Position numbers and translations under genes: made by a program. DNA of 64,000 bases from Brachynemurus nebulosus (taxonomy: Eukaryota > Arthropoda > Insecta > Neuroptera > Myrmeleontidae): contig JAPWDM010000022.1 of the NCBI GenBank assembly GCA_035578155.1, positions 2,419,076-2,483,075 on the forward strand. Reading direction: 5' to 3'. The first letter of the stretch is position 1. Each line of letters opens with the position of its first letter. This document shows, piece by piece, positions 15,041-26,491 of the stretch. Under the pieces are notes generated by a model. The model was not told the origin of the DNA. It searched no databases and saw nothing but the letters and a program-made list of their open reading frames with translations.

Positions 15041-17000
15041 AAAACAATCATTATAGCAATTATTTATTAATAAAATACACCAAACATTCAATATAAGTTA
15101 GACAAAAAATCGTAGTTGGCTTTGTCTTTAGGTACAGTGCAAGCACCACTGGTTTACGATGCTTTACAATACGTTGCATATCGTTCAGCAAACCTATTCC
15201 GCCTAGAGATAAAACAAACTACTTACATTATTTTATTTATGTATCCTATATTGGATGTTTGGTGTAATTATGATATAAAGACAGTCAAGTATTAGTTCAT
15301 TGTTAAAAAGGACGAACAAAATACAAGAGAAAAATAAGGGTCATCCCAAACATTTTGAAAAAAATAAATAAATCCTAAAAACACAGCTGACAAAGCAGCG
15401 AATGTTCACCCTATTCATAATTTATTTTTATACAGTATTCTTTAATTCTTTAATTGAATAACTGGTGGGTCACTTGAAATTATTAAATAGGTCATGTGGT
15501 GATTCGTGGGGCTGTGTTGCTGTATTACAATAAGAGATTGTCTTTTATAGATCCGGTAGGATTATAAATTAGAAGGCTTCACACAAATCTGTCCGTTATT
15601 TGGATAGGACTTACATAATGAACTATTTGAATTATAATCAATGTAGTATGCAATATTCGCCTTCAAAATCAATAAATTTATGGAAATTCAATGCAACATT
15701 AATAAAATAAATTCACGTCTGTGCTAACTGTAAGAGCAAAATTTAATTTTTTTTTATTTTACATATTTTAAATTTTGTGTCGATTCAAGAAAAAGAAACT
15801 AGCTACTAGAAGGCTCGTGGTCACTTTTTGAAATTCTAAGCATCTTTTTAAGGATAAGTCGCTCGCCTATAAAGATAGTGGTGCAACTATGTATATTAAA
15901 AGCAAATAACATTTTTGGCATTAGCTCTACTAAGTACTTTGTTCTTTCAGACGTTTATTTCTTTCAGGTGTTTAATTTCTCAGCTAAGTTAGTAATGATG
16001 AAATTTTTACACTACAATATCGTGCTTGTAAGTTCAGCCTATCAGAGACTGTTCACTTCTATTTCGTAAATGGAAAGTAGTATAGTCGCTATCCTCAGTT
16101 TTATTTCTAACGTTTGATATTCACGATATTCGTCAACGTACATAAAGTGCATAGTTCATCTCAAGTTTACCGTCATCCCAACGTATAGTTTATTTATTTC
16201 GGATTTTGTTATTGTTATGTCTGCCCTTTATCCCTTCTACATTCCGTTAGTTCCTCACCAACTTTGGCCGTCAACTGACAGCGACCTTTATGAACATTTT
16301 ACTACATTTCCTCTTTACCCCGTTTTCTGTGCCACTCCTACCTCTAAATACTATATGCAGTGTCTATTGGTACGTAAATGTATATGTATGTATTTATGCA
16401 TTATTAAACATTTACTTTCCGCTAAGAGTTTTCCTAACGAACGTTTTTGGTTATTTGTTTCTTTCCTTCTTTCTCTTGTTACATTTAATATTGATATTTG
16501 TGTCTGGCTCTGTCTAAAAATTGTGGATTATTAATTTCGTTTTTTGAGTGACAACTCATTATTTATTTAGTGGGTAATGTAGAAAGTATTATTAGTTTTC
16601 GAAATGTCTATTACAGTTGTAGTGCAGTTTTAGTGTTTTCGATTTTACCACATAAAAAAGTGGTACAAATGAAAGATTTACCGTTTTTGAGCCGTGTACC
16701 GTTGTAGCTGTAGTATTTTCTATATGGCTTTCCATCCAGTAGGATACTTTGAAATGGTGAATGGATATTCGGTTTGTTGTACAGAAGTATATATTATAAG
16801 AGATTTGAAACTAGTGTAAAATTAGTCTAGTATAACCTGTTTTACTGCAGTCTTTTGTGTGCGTTTACAAAAACTGTTACTTTTTTACATGGTAAAAATG
16901 ATAACGTGAACGGTAAGAGGAAGTACAAAATTTGAACATTAATTTCAGATAAATTTCCTTTGTTTACTGTTTTTAACGCAGTTTCTCATCATACGAATAC
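15037..17000. other. Gene-free AT-rich stretch
   Basis: Nothing recognised. A 105-codon open frame at 16217-16534 (+), with a second overlapping frame, is hydrophobic and lacks motifs; neither looks like a gene. Confidence 0.4.
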
Positions 17001-17007
17001 CAACAGA

Positions 17008-17090
17008 GTGGCCAAGCGTGCTTAGGCCCGGATACTTTGGACTGATAGGTCGAGGGCTCGAATCTCGCGGCCGGCTATGCTTGTGAAGTA
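17008..17090 (+). repeat. tRNA-like sequence, probably a tRNA-derived SINE or tRNA relic
   Basis: A-box-like AGTGGCCAAGCGTGC near 17008 and B-box-like GGGCTCGAATCTC near 17054 are spaced as in a tRNA gene with a short variable arm. A T-arm pairs at about 4 of 5 positions. I cannot pair an acceptor stem or define an anticodon arm, so a working tRNA is unlikely. The Ser/Leu-like A-box is suggestive only. Confidence 0.4.
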
Positions 17091-17409
17091 AATAGGTATA
17101 TTAATTATTACATCATTTAGTTTTTTACATGTGTACCCATCTTTTAAGGAATATTATCTTTGCTACGTCTCTTTCTTGCACCAAATACCAAAATTGAATC
17201 GGTTTATTATTTTTCCTATTTTGTTCATCGCTTTAAGAATACAATAAAACTAGAATCGACATTTTGTATCAGCAATCTGCTGCCTTTTTAATCGAATTTT
17301 TCAACTGAAGAAATTAGACTTATACAGCCTATACGATAAGAACGGCGAGAGGCGAAAGTAGGGGCGCTATCCGTTTTCAGACCCATAGAACACGATTATG
17401 TCTGAAATG

Positions 17410-17413
<4 letters not shown>

Positions 17414-17500
<87 letters not shown>

Positions 17501-17520
17501 TATATATATATATATATATA
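17414..17520. repeat. (TA)n microsatellite inside HINE-like copy 1
   Basis: About 105 bp of TA dinucleotides with one interruption near 17488. It sits at the same place as the tracts in copies 2 and 3. Confidence 0.9.
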
Positions 17521-18017
17521 TACAGTGCCCTCCAAAAGTTAGTTGAAATGAGTTATGTTACATTTTAAATAATTCTGTCATCAATAGTATTTATTTATTG
17601 GACATCAACAACACAGTTTTTATTTCAAGTCGCCGTGCTCTATAAGACTCCATCAACAAAAAAGAAAGATACTTATAAATAACATTGCTCAAACATAAAC
17701 AATATTTGTATAGTCAAAAATAAAGCGCCAAAAGTTAGTTGAAATTATTATTATAAGATTATAACACATCGCACGCATGTTTGTAGACAAAAATAACTCT
17801 CAGTGTTTCTATTTGGGAGTATATTGTATATTATTACAAGTACATGATTTAGTACTAATTTTATTAATTCATTTTCGACCTTGAGAATGAAGGTCAAGGT
17901 CAAATTTAAGGTAACCATTTAATGTCCCCCTTCGTACCTAACAACTTTTGTAAAGGTCATTTTTTGATAGGTGGCGCCTCTGGCGAGATATTTAGATGCA
18001 TAGATTAAAATGGCCTA
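17521..18017. mobile_element. Insertion of about 500 bp at a TA inside the microsatellite of HINE-like copy 1
   Basis: The other two copies pass directly from (TA)n to 'CCCGCCACCTTTTAAT' or a close variant. Here about 500 bp intervene, bounded by TA|CAGTGCCCTCCAAAAGTTAG on the left and 'GGCCTAGCCTG|TA' on the right. The outer CAG/CTG and the TA boundary suit a Tc1/mariner-type element, but the two ends are only weakly complementary, so two different truncated elements are possible. 'CCAAAAGTTAGTTGAAAT' recurs at 17731. Confidence 0.45.
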
Positions 18018-18252
18018 GCCTGTATATATATACTCCCGCTACCTTTTAATATGTGTAGGGCCGGCCCCCCTATGGAAGTTAAGAGCTGAAATTTGGTAAG
18101 TGGGGCTCATTCCAATGCACAATAATACTATCAAAGTGGGGTCAAATTTTTGGCATTTGGATCCAACATTTAAGTGGGATGGGGGAGGGGGTGGGAAAAG
18201 AAGATGAAGGGAAAAATTCGACTTCCGTGATGGGACCCCGCTGCTCACGGCG

Positions 18253-19769
18253 GTTTTTTTTTTGTAATTAATATTACTTAATTATTTTGGCACTAATTAT
18301 TGGCATATGATTCATAAGTGAAATTTTTATTTATTTTTATTTTTATTCAAACGAGTAGACCAGGGAAATTTAAGAAATTGTCTAAAAGCTCCCTTAAAAA
18401 TGAAAACTATAACTAAAAATTGACAACATAAAAAATAATTTGATAATGACTGAACGATCTAACGCGAATACCTACAACCTGACTACGACCGCACTGTACT
18501 TGCCATATTTACCTGTTTTTTTGCTTGAAGATATAAAAAGGGAGAAGATAAAGTTTAACATATATTTTCGAGTGTTTATTATTGCCATTACCATTTGCAA
18601 ATTGAAGGATAATAATCGTATTTGGACATGATTGTGGAAGAAAACTTTTCGAATACGATAACAGTAGAAAAAATGAATAAATCGTACCACTCTACTGCTT
18701 GTGCTTTGCCAGTTGAGTTTAAAAGTTCCAAAATTGTTATTACTTTTTCTCGCGTTTGTGTAACTTTCATATTCATATTTTAATTTATTTTATTAAAAGT
18801 TTTTGTTGGAACACGTAAAACGTATTATACATGCACATGGAACGGGACGTGTATACTATATAATATTATAGGATAAAATTAAAAAGTTTATCGTAACGTT
18901 CGTTAAGTTTTCCAAAATTGTTTTTAAGATATTTTAATTATTAATGTTATTATTAGAAGTGTAATGTTTGTTCATTTTAACTGCGTGTTACAAAATTTAT
19001 TTAACTTTATAAATATTTTAGACAGCTTAGTTTTGTTTTGCATGTATAATATATTTATTGAATCATTTAATTTTTTTTCACTTTAAAGAAGTTTACTTTA
19101 AAAAGTTTGTAGAATTTTTTGAATATTTTAAGTTATAGGTATCGATGATTTTGAAGAAGAATATTTACCTAAATACTTTTAACGTAATTTTTTACTGTCT
19201 TTAAAGTACAATCTTAATAGTGTCAAATTCAACGAATAGTTTAGTAAATAAAAAATTTTATATAGTCTTCAGTACTTCAATATATGAAACAGAATCAGTA
19301 CAATTAGTAAAACCATCTTGTTTGATAATGGTTATATTGCTCGAAACATGCTATAAGAGTTTTAACAATAAAGGTGATATTTTTGAAAAGTAAGGTGTTT
19401 TATTTATTGAGGGTAAAAATTGGGTAAACGGTATAATTAGGTATTGAACAGTTAAGGAACATTTTCAAAACAATGTGCAGAAAAGGTAAGTCTTGCAACT
19501 TTATTTTTAACGAAAAAATTCATAAATAAAGTAAGACCTGTCTATTTTAATGTACCATATAAAACTTTCATATTACATATTGGAAGTCTCTGAAAAAAAT
19601 AATAAAGTTTTGGGTGTAGAAAAATACAGTTATTGGACAAAAATTTCAATTTTTTAATTTCTGGCGTATTTCCACAATCGACAAGTTCTGTATCATGTAC
19701 ACAGCCTTTATCCATTCCTTGATTAACTCTTTATGATGATTCACAATTTAGTAGGATATTATTAAATGA
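18253..19769. other. Gene-free AT-rich stretch
   Basis: No gene or repeat family recognised. Three overlapping short open frames on both strands at 18440-18776 are without motifs. Confidence 0.45.
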
Positions 19770-20235
19770 CTAGCCGTATACCCGATGGGATTTCCCATCG
19801 ACAACATTTTTTTATTAGGTATTCACTTTCTGCTCACTTTTAATGTTTTTCAAAAGCCTAAATCAATAGCCACGTTTCTAACTTCTCCTGTGCTAAATTT
19901 CGTCCTTCTAAACCCAACAGTTTAGGCTCTGCGTCGTCTGTCAGTCAGTATTAAAGATTTATTAAATAAGGTATTATTTATTTTAATAACCATAGTAGCA
20001 TATTTTTATATATCTGTAGCTTCAAAAATGACGAATTTTCATAAAATTTTCATCCTCTATTTAACCCACTTAGGGAATGAATTTTCAAAAGTCCTTTCTT
20101 AGTGCTCACCTATATTATATAAGGAACTCCAGCATAAAATTTCATCCTTCTAAACCTAACGGTTTGGGCTATGTGTTGTCTATCAATCAGTCAGTCAGTG
20201 TTAGAAATTGATTAAGTAGATTCTAGCTTTTTCAT
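19770..20235 (-). mobile_element. Helitron 3' end (minus strand), 5' limit unclear
   Basis: On the minus strand the sequence ends with a hairpin CGATGGG-AAAT-CCCATCG (complement of 19783-19800), then about 10 nt, then CTAG followed by T. This is the standard Helitron 3' structure (stem-loop, then CTRR at a T). Inside, two diverged copies of a roughly 230-bp unit are seen, each with 'TTCATCCTTCTAAACC' or close, and 'CAGTCAGT'. No Rep/helicase coding is present, so the copy is non-autonomous. Confidence 0.6.
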
Positions 20236-20639
20236 CCTTAGCAGTAAACATCCTTAACGAACTACCTAAGACCACGCTAAGAATGACGTAGTTACAGGTT
20301 TCTGTAAATTATGGTTTACTCAGAATGCATTTTCTGAAAATAGATACTAGAAGGTTCTGTTTAATTAAAAAATCAAGAAGTTTGCTTTACTATAAGCCTT
20401 ATAATCTCCAAAATAGAGTGTATTGTCCGATAACTGTCAACGTCCACTAACTATACCGTTTACCCTATTTGTTTGAACTGTATCCAAATTTTGTTGCTAT
20501 TCTTAAAACTATATTAATTTTATCAATTAAACTATTACCATTGTTAATCTACAAAAAAATCTTTTTCAAGACTGAAGATAATAGAGTATGTATTCCTTCG
20601 AACCTACTGCTATTCAGGATCGATTTACCTCTTCAGTAA

Positions 20640-21312
20640 TTTTGTCCATTAAGTTTCTATACCAAAAGTAACATGGCTACAATATTTCTATACCAAAAGT
20701 AGTAAGGTTACAGTCACAGAACAAATAGAACGAATATAACTGTCTTTTTTTTGCAATCACTTATGTGCAAGTATGTGCATCTTAGGCTGCTTAGTGTCAG
20801 TTGCTCAGTACCCGTCGCTCAGTGTAAGTCAGTCAAACAACAATAAATTTGATTGTTGAACCGGCACAAGTAGCGTTGTGGTATCACACACATCACACAC
20901 ATGTATGCGAACCAAAGGTCACGTGACGGCTATCACCACTCACACTAACAGAGTTTACCGCACAAATACAAAGTAAACACCGTGCACGTATACAACATAT
21001 TTTCTATCTCAAGTGGTTACACAGGTTCAAGTAGTATAGAAATATGTATTTTTTCTCTAGTGCTCTATGGTTACAGCTGTTTTCTACCAAAAGTAGTAAA
21101 GTTACAGTGGTTCTAAACCAAATGTAGTAAAGTTGCAGCGCTTCTGTACCAATGGTAGTAAAACCACAGTAGTTTTATACCAAAAGTAGTAAGAACACAG
21201 CAGTTCGATATTAAAGATATTCAAGTTACAGCAGTTCTATACCGAAAGTAGTAAGGTTCCAGTGTTTCTGTACCAAAAGTAGTAAGATCACAGTGGTTCT
21301 ATTCCAAAAGTG
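20640..21312 (+). repeat. 31-bp minisatellite, interrupted
   Basis: Units of 31 bp with the core 'TTCTATACCAAAAGTAGTAA' plus 'GTTACAGTGG' run from 21068 to about 21312 (seven to eight diverged units). Two more units lie at 20655-20712. About 355 bp of unrelated, less AT-rich DNA (20713-21067) separate them, which suggests an insertion into, or duplication around, the array. Confidence 0.7.
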
Positions 21313-23264
21313 ACCCCCTTGTGCCCGCATTTGTAAATATCTTTTCAATAAAGTGAAATTCCGGCCTATAAAGTTGATTCTTTCCGCATCTTCATTTTAT
21401 AAATACAAGAGGTCCTTTAACTATCAATAATAATGACTCTGATAATGTTTAAAAAAATCAAAGACGAGTTCATTTAAAATTTTTTTTTAATCATAAAATT
21501 AGACTAATATTAAATAACATCAATATTTAAGATGTTATTTTACAAAGTAAATCTTTAATTAATATTTTCCTCATCAGTGAAATCGTTATGTTGTAAATCA
21601 TGATATTATACTCGTTTTATGTATCGAAATAGATTATAATATTATTTAATATAAAGGTAGAATAAAAGAACGTAATAAGTAATGCACATCTGATTATTAA
21701 CGTTATGAACATAATATTTCTTTCAGTGTGTAACAATTATACAAATATAATAAACTGTTATTAATTCATAAAATTATCATTATTGTTATTCAAATAGTTG
21801 AGAACAGTGTGTGTTAATAGAGGGCGTGCACGCGACCAATCACCCATCCACCATCTTAAGGCACTCCAACACTTGTGAAATAAATTATGATCCCGTTCCA
21901 CACCCTCCAACGTCCATAATTCCATATGTACAACGTTCACTCGCTCACATACCTACCTACATCCATTTCATCTTAGTCGTTTCCTTTTGAACGCACGTGT
22001 AAAGTCAAATATCGTCTACTACGTGGCACTGTACGTGCATATCTGTAGGTTGTAGGCACTTGAAATGTACGTAGCCTGAAAACTTGTAATAATTATTATC
22101 AATGATACCCCTGAGATTGGATGGAATATTAACCCTTCATAATTCTAAAAATATACGTAGTCAAGATATAAATGTTATGTAATATTACATTATAGACCTA
22201 GAGGGTAAGTCGTTTTTTGTGTTAGTGTAGTACAAAAAGATGGCAGAAAATGATTCTTGACGATTAAAAATAGAATGGTAAACAGTATTTATACAGTTCC
22301 CAGTGCTTAATTTCACAAGTAGATTGTCCGATTTGAATATTTTTTTAAACATCCAGAATTTTTAAAATGAATTTCGATCATGTCACGACAGAGTCGGTTT
22401 ATATTTTGACTAGATATGTTTCGTTCAAACTTTCTTACTTTTTTACTTCGATGACTTCGGGATGCTTTTGTTAGGCAACGGGAAATTATTGCATCGTATA
22501 CGTTAACAATATTTTTGGTAATCTCCATCCCAAACCTTATCCTTCTTGGCCTAAGTGGATGAATAATATTTTTAAGAGCACAGAATTTAAATTTTTACTA
22601 TCACAACCTACTATCTACAATTTTCGAAAATGGTAAAATTATATTTCATATTTGGTTCATTTTATTACATTTTCCTGATGCCACAACCATAAAATCAAAT
22701 ATAAAATATTACTCAGCGCTACAACTGTTATAATTTTATTTTATATAAAGTTTTATTGTTGGTATAAGTGGTGTATATTTGATGAAAATTTTTATGAAAA
22801 TTTAATAACTTTAGCATATTTAAATATCAGTAAATTCACTACCGGTATGTCTGTATGTGTATAGGTACATATGTATATTGTACGGGGTCGATAATATATA
22901 ATAGGTTGTTATATGTGTATGTGAGTAGAGGTCAGATTTTCCAAACATTCATTCATACTTAATGTAGTTTGTTTTAAATTTTGATATGTATAGAGTGTTT
23001 AATATATATTTTACTAAGTATATCTAATTCCTATACTGATTCTTCCGATACATAAAATTTGTAAGAGTTGTTCGTGAAAAAATGTCATAAAAATTGAATA
23101 ATTTTGTGAAGCTTAATGAAGAAAAAACAGACGAATTGCGGATACCTAATTATTTATAATAGTCAAAGCTAACTGTCGAAGGGAACGTTTTCTCGTTGAA
23201 AGTTTTTAACAGAAACATTTTCCAGATAGATATTATTAAAAGTAATAATATTATTTATTATAAC
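21313..23264. other. Gene-free AT-rich stretch
   Basis: Nothing recognised apart from a region of lower AT content at 21820-22080 without open frames. A 71-codon minus-strand open frame at 22313-22528 has no motif. Confidence 0.4.
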
Positions 23265-25251
23265 GTAAAAACCCCTATACTCGAACGCGATTCAATACTC
23301 GAAGAGTTTTGATATTTATCGGTTTTTTTTTTTCAGAAATAACTTCATTAATACCTATAAATAAAATAGGACGGTCTGTCTGTGATTTTCGAATTTTTAG
23401 GTATTGAAATTTGAAATTTACAGGCAATATAGATATTAACCTCCCGATCGATCTTAACCACATTTTAATGAGATCTTTCAAATGGTTATGTACAAGATGA
23501 TTCAAAAAGAATTTCCATTAAAAGTTTATGATCTTCTAAATAAAGTAGATTTTTGAAAATTTGGTTTTAGAAGTTTCCAAATATGAAGATTTTAATTAAA
23601 ATATTTCTAACTTGCTGCCACTTCCGGTGATACCGGAAGTCGACACCAACTTTGTTATTTTAAGTGTTTTTAACAACAAATTTGAATTCGCTGGGAATTG
23701 TTATTAATATTCTATCTGACAGTGGCATTTCAGCTCCTTGACATCATACCGGGTGGTCACATAGAGCATTTTTTAAATATTTTTTTGTTTATTGTGAAAA
23801 ACTTTTTTTTAAATGAACCACCTATATTTTTTATTATATAACTATGCAAAAAAATGTAAACTCTATCTATTAATATCATATATTCTTACACCTAAAACTG
23901 ATATTTTGGAAGTTACATTGAATTTATATAATAAAATGATAAGTTTTCCATGGGCACGGTTGACACAAAAACCACTGGACAGATTTTAGTGAAACATTGT
24001 AAATTTATTCCTTAAAAGCTTCATCATCTCAACATCTCCAGTCAGAATCTTCACGATATTCTTTATGGAGGTTGGCATATTCACGGCCATAGTTGATATA
24101 CCTATCAAAAATACTCATTTAATAATAAACGGAAACAAAAGAAAGAAAAACAATAGATTACCTAGGTTACGATAAAAATAATATTCAAAAATTCAAACAT
24201 TAACTACAGAATTTTTTTATTAAAATTTCACTTTAGGAAAGGATTGTGGTAAAGCCTAATTACGAAGGAATTGAACGTAATTTTGAAAAATCCACCAGGG
24301 TTTTCGGATCTCGAAAAGAATCCAAAATTCAATTAACTCTAAAACCATAAATATGGGAATCTATGAAAGGATTTCAAAGTCTGAAAATTAAATATATTAA
24401 TATGATTGTTTTCGAGCCGTTTGCCGAGCGGAGCGAAGCGTTACATGGAATTAACCCTTTATAGAATTTTAAACTGTTTGGCGAGCGAAGCAAAGCACTT
24501 TAAAGAACTAATTTTAAATTAAATTTGTCTCGTTTGTTTCGGAATAACTAATTTAAAGTAGCTTATTACTCACAGCTAACATCATTTTACACGAATGAAA
24601 CTGGAGGGCATAGTTGTCAGAAATAAATTAATAAATACAGTTTTAACACTTTTTGAAAATTAATCCTGTAAAGAAAAAAATAGGGAATAAGCGCAAAAAA
24701 ATGGAGGGAGGTCAAAGTTTACATTTTTAACGCCTGCTCTTTTGGCGTCTCCAACAATGAGTGAGTTATTTTAGAAAATATTCAAGCAGACTTAGGGGGA
24801 TTTAAATTTTCCAGCAGGATAAGGGAGGATACTTATTTAGAGTAAAGTGTACAAATATTAGCTATTTTAAAAATATATAATATTTGAGTATTTTAAGTAA
24901 ACATACTTTTTTTTTATTTAGTTCTATACCAAATTCGTTGACATCTCCTTGATAGGCTTACTTTAGACTTTTAGTCTATGTTATATCTATGTTTGAAGAA
25001 ATGACAAATTAGTTTTTGAAAATTTTCAGTTGTTCCTAGATAACTAGCCAAAGGCAGTTCTCAATAATTAAAGTTTACTAAAGCTTATGATAAGAAAATG
25101 GGGGCAAAAATTTTAGCGAACTACCCACTAAGAATTACCTTTACTAAATTACGAAATTCACGCCAGAGAAGCCGCGGGTAACAGCTAGTTAGTATATAAA
25201 ATATCAAAAGTGTTCGAGTATTGAATCGCGTTCGAGTATAGGGGCTTTTAC
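23265..25251. mobile_element. Inverted-repeat pair (about 47-bp arms) enclosing a family B copy
   Basis: The left arm begins GTAAAAACCCCTATACTCGA at 23265, and the right arm ends with its complement at 25251. Both continue through 'CGCGATTCAATACTCGAA' and 'TTTTGATATT'. Once the family B repeat (23348-25188) is set aside, only about 35 bp remain between the arms, so the host was probably a very small foldback element into which family B inserted. TA-rich flanks make a TA target possible, but the exact duplication is not clear. Confidence 0.6.
23348..25188 (+). mobile_element. Helitron-like non-autonomous repeat (family B), copy 2
   Basis: Starts A|TTAATACCTATAAATAAAAT and ends 'GAAGCCGCGGGTAACAGCTAG' at 25188, followed by T. 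The order of blocks is the same as in copy 4: GTCTGTCTG, 'ACATTTTAATGAGAT' or similar, the 'TACCGGAAGT' block, a middle part with 'AAACGGAAACAAAAGAAAGA', a GCGAGCGGAGCGAAGC motif, then the 3' end. A 5' TC (here TT), 3' CTAG and an A|T target point to Helitron, but a clear 3' hairpin is missing, so the class stays tentative. Confidence 0.65.
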
Positions 25252-25256
25252 CCTAG

Positions 25257-25824
25257 TATAAATAATTAATCTTTAAAAATACGAAAATGTGTAGATTTTA
25301 TAATACATACAAGTACAAAATAAATTTTTTGTTCGAGTCCGTATGAAATATTGTTAATTTAAAATATTTATGTTACATAATAAACACTAATGAATAATTT
25401 AATAATAATGCAGACAGTATGTATAATATATTAGAGAATGCTGCCTTTTGGATCGATTGTATATTATTCATTATATACTAAATTACATATTTCGTAGATA
25501 GACATATATAGTATACATATATGCATTGTGACAATTATTTGATTGTTTCAATATATTAAGTAGTTGAAACATAAGGGCGGGTTGTCTTAAGTTAGCGATG
25601 ATAAATTTAATTTTTCTTTTTTTAGAGAAGCGGGGATCGGTTGCTCATAGCTTGTTTTTAAATATTAAACCTGCCTTATAGTTAACAATAGCCTAGTTAG
25701 GTAAACTCATGAAAGAACAGTTTTCATTGTTTTAAACTGTCGCTGTCTGTTTAAAACAACAGTAAACATTTTGAAACAGAAGGCATAATGGTCCACTGAC
25801 GTTTCCTTTACCTTCAGTGATATT
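25257..25824. other. Gene-free AT-rich stretch
   Basis: Nothing recognised between the inverted-repeat pair and the piggyBac-type element. Confidence 0.45.
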
Positions 25825-25828
25825 TTAA

Positions 25829-26487
25829 GGGGGGAGGATCCTCCAGAACTTTCAAATTTTTCATTTTTTATTTTGTTTTAAAGTTTATTTGGACCTTAAG
25901 GAATATATTTCTAATGTTTTAATCCCAACAGAAAAATTATCTTAGATAACGATAAACTGCTTTTAACTCTACTTTTCAAGAACGAAAACTTTTTAATAGC
26001 GTTTTTCTCAAAACAGGTTTTTTCCGCGCCGTGGAACATAACAAAAAGTTATTAAGGTATTAACTTGAAATTTTGTACAGATATTCTTTAAGATATTGGC
26101 CTTTGCATATACCTAAAATTTTTCATAAATTATTACTATAAATATTGTTTGTAACAATTTGTTTATAAGAAGAAAGTGAAATTTTTTCTTTTTAATTTTA
26201 AATTGTGAAAAAATTTCTCATCAGAAATAGGTATATACAAAGCGTAATGACTTATTTCAATAAAAATTTTTTGTCCGATTGAAAGCCTGGGCATTCCACG
26301 GCGCAAATTGAAAGAGTCAACTTGGAACAGCTGTAGCGCCGCCATTTTTTCTTTTTTTTGCACAAAAATTTATGAGTGAATACACCATAACATGTACTAT
26401 ACTATGTAGCTTCATTTGATACAATAAATATATTCAGTTTCTTAAAAATAATTATTAAAAACCTGTTGTCTGGAGGACCCTTTCCCC
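25829..26487. mobile_element. piggyBac-type miniature element with TTAA target duplication
   Basis: Flanked by TTAA on both sides (25825-25828 and 26488-26491). Terminal inverted repeats read GGGGGAGGATCCTCCAGA on the left and, complemented, GGGGAAAGGGTCCTCCAGA on the right. TTAA duplication is the hallmark of piggyBac. Inside, 'GCGCCGTGGAA' near 26026 and its complement near 26293 make a second inverted pair. A 66-codon minus-strand open frame is inside but has no transposase motif. Length is about 660 bp. Confidence 0.75.
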
Positions 26488-26491
26488 TTAA

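Larger units (their letters stand above)
17289..18252 (+). mobile_element. Helentron-type non-autonomous element (HINE-like family A), copy 1, with an insertion in its (TA)n tract
   Basis: Starts 'TAATCGAATTTTTC', followed by the block 'AATTAGACTTATACAG...' shared with copies at 39391 and 53058, then a (TA)n tract, the 'CCTTTTAATATGTGTAGGG' block, the inverted subterminal repeat AAAATTCGACT and a terminal hairpin CCGTGA (18225-18230) / TCACGG (18245-18250), then CG and a T-run. This order matches what is known for Helentron-associated elements such as DINE-1: subterminal inverted repeats, a microsatellite, a 3' stem-loop and a T-rich target. It lacks the internal 160-bp tandem block of the other copies. 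Confidence 0.6.

Noticed and set aside
16217..16534. A 105-codon plus-strand frame with an overlapping second frame
   Set aside because: No recognised domain. Two overlapping frames of similar length suggest a locally stop-poor segment rather than a gene.
17008..17090. A working tRNA gene
   Set aside because: Promoter-like boxes are present, but the acceptor and anticodon stems do not form, so I list it only as tRNA-like.
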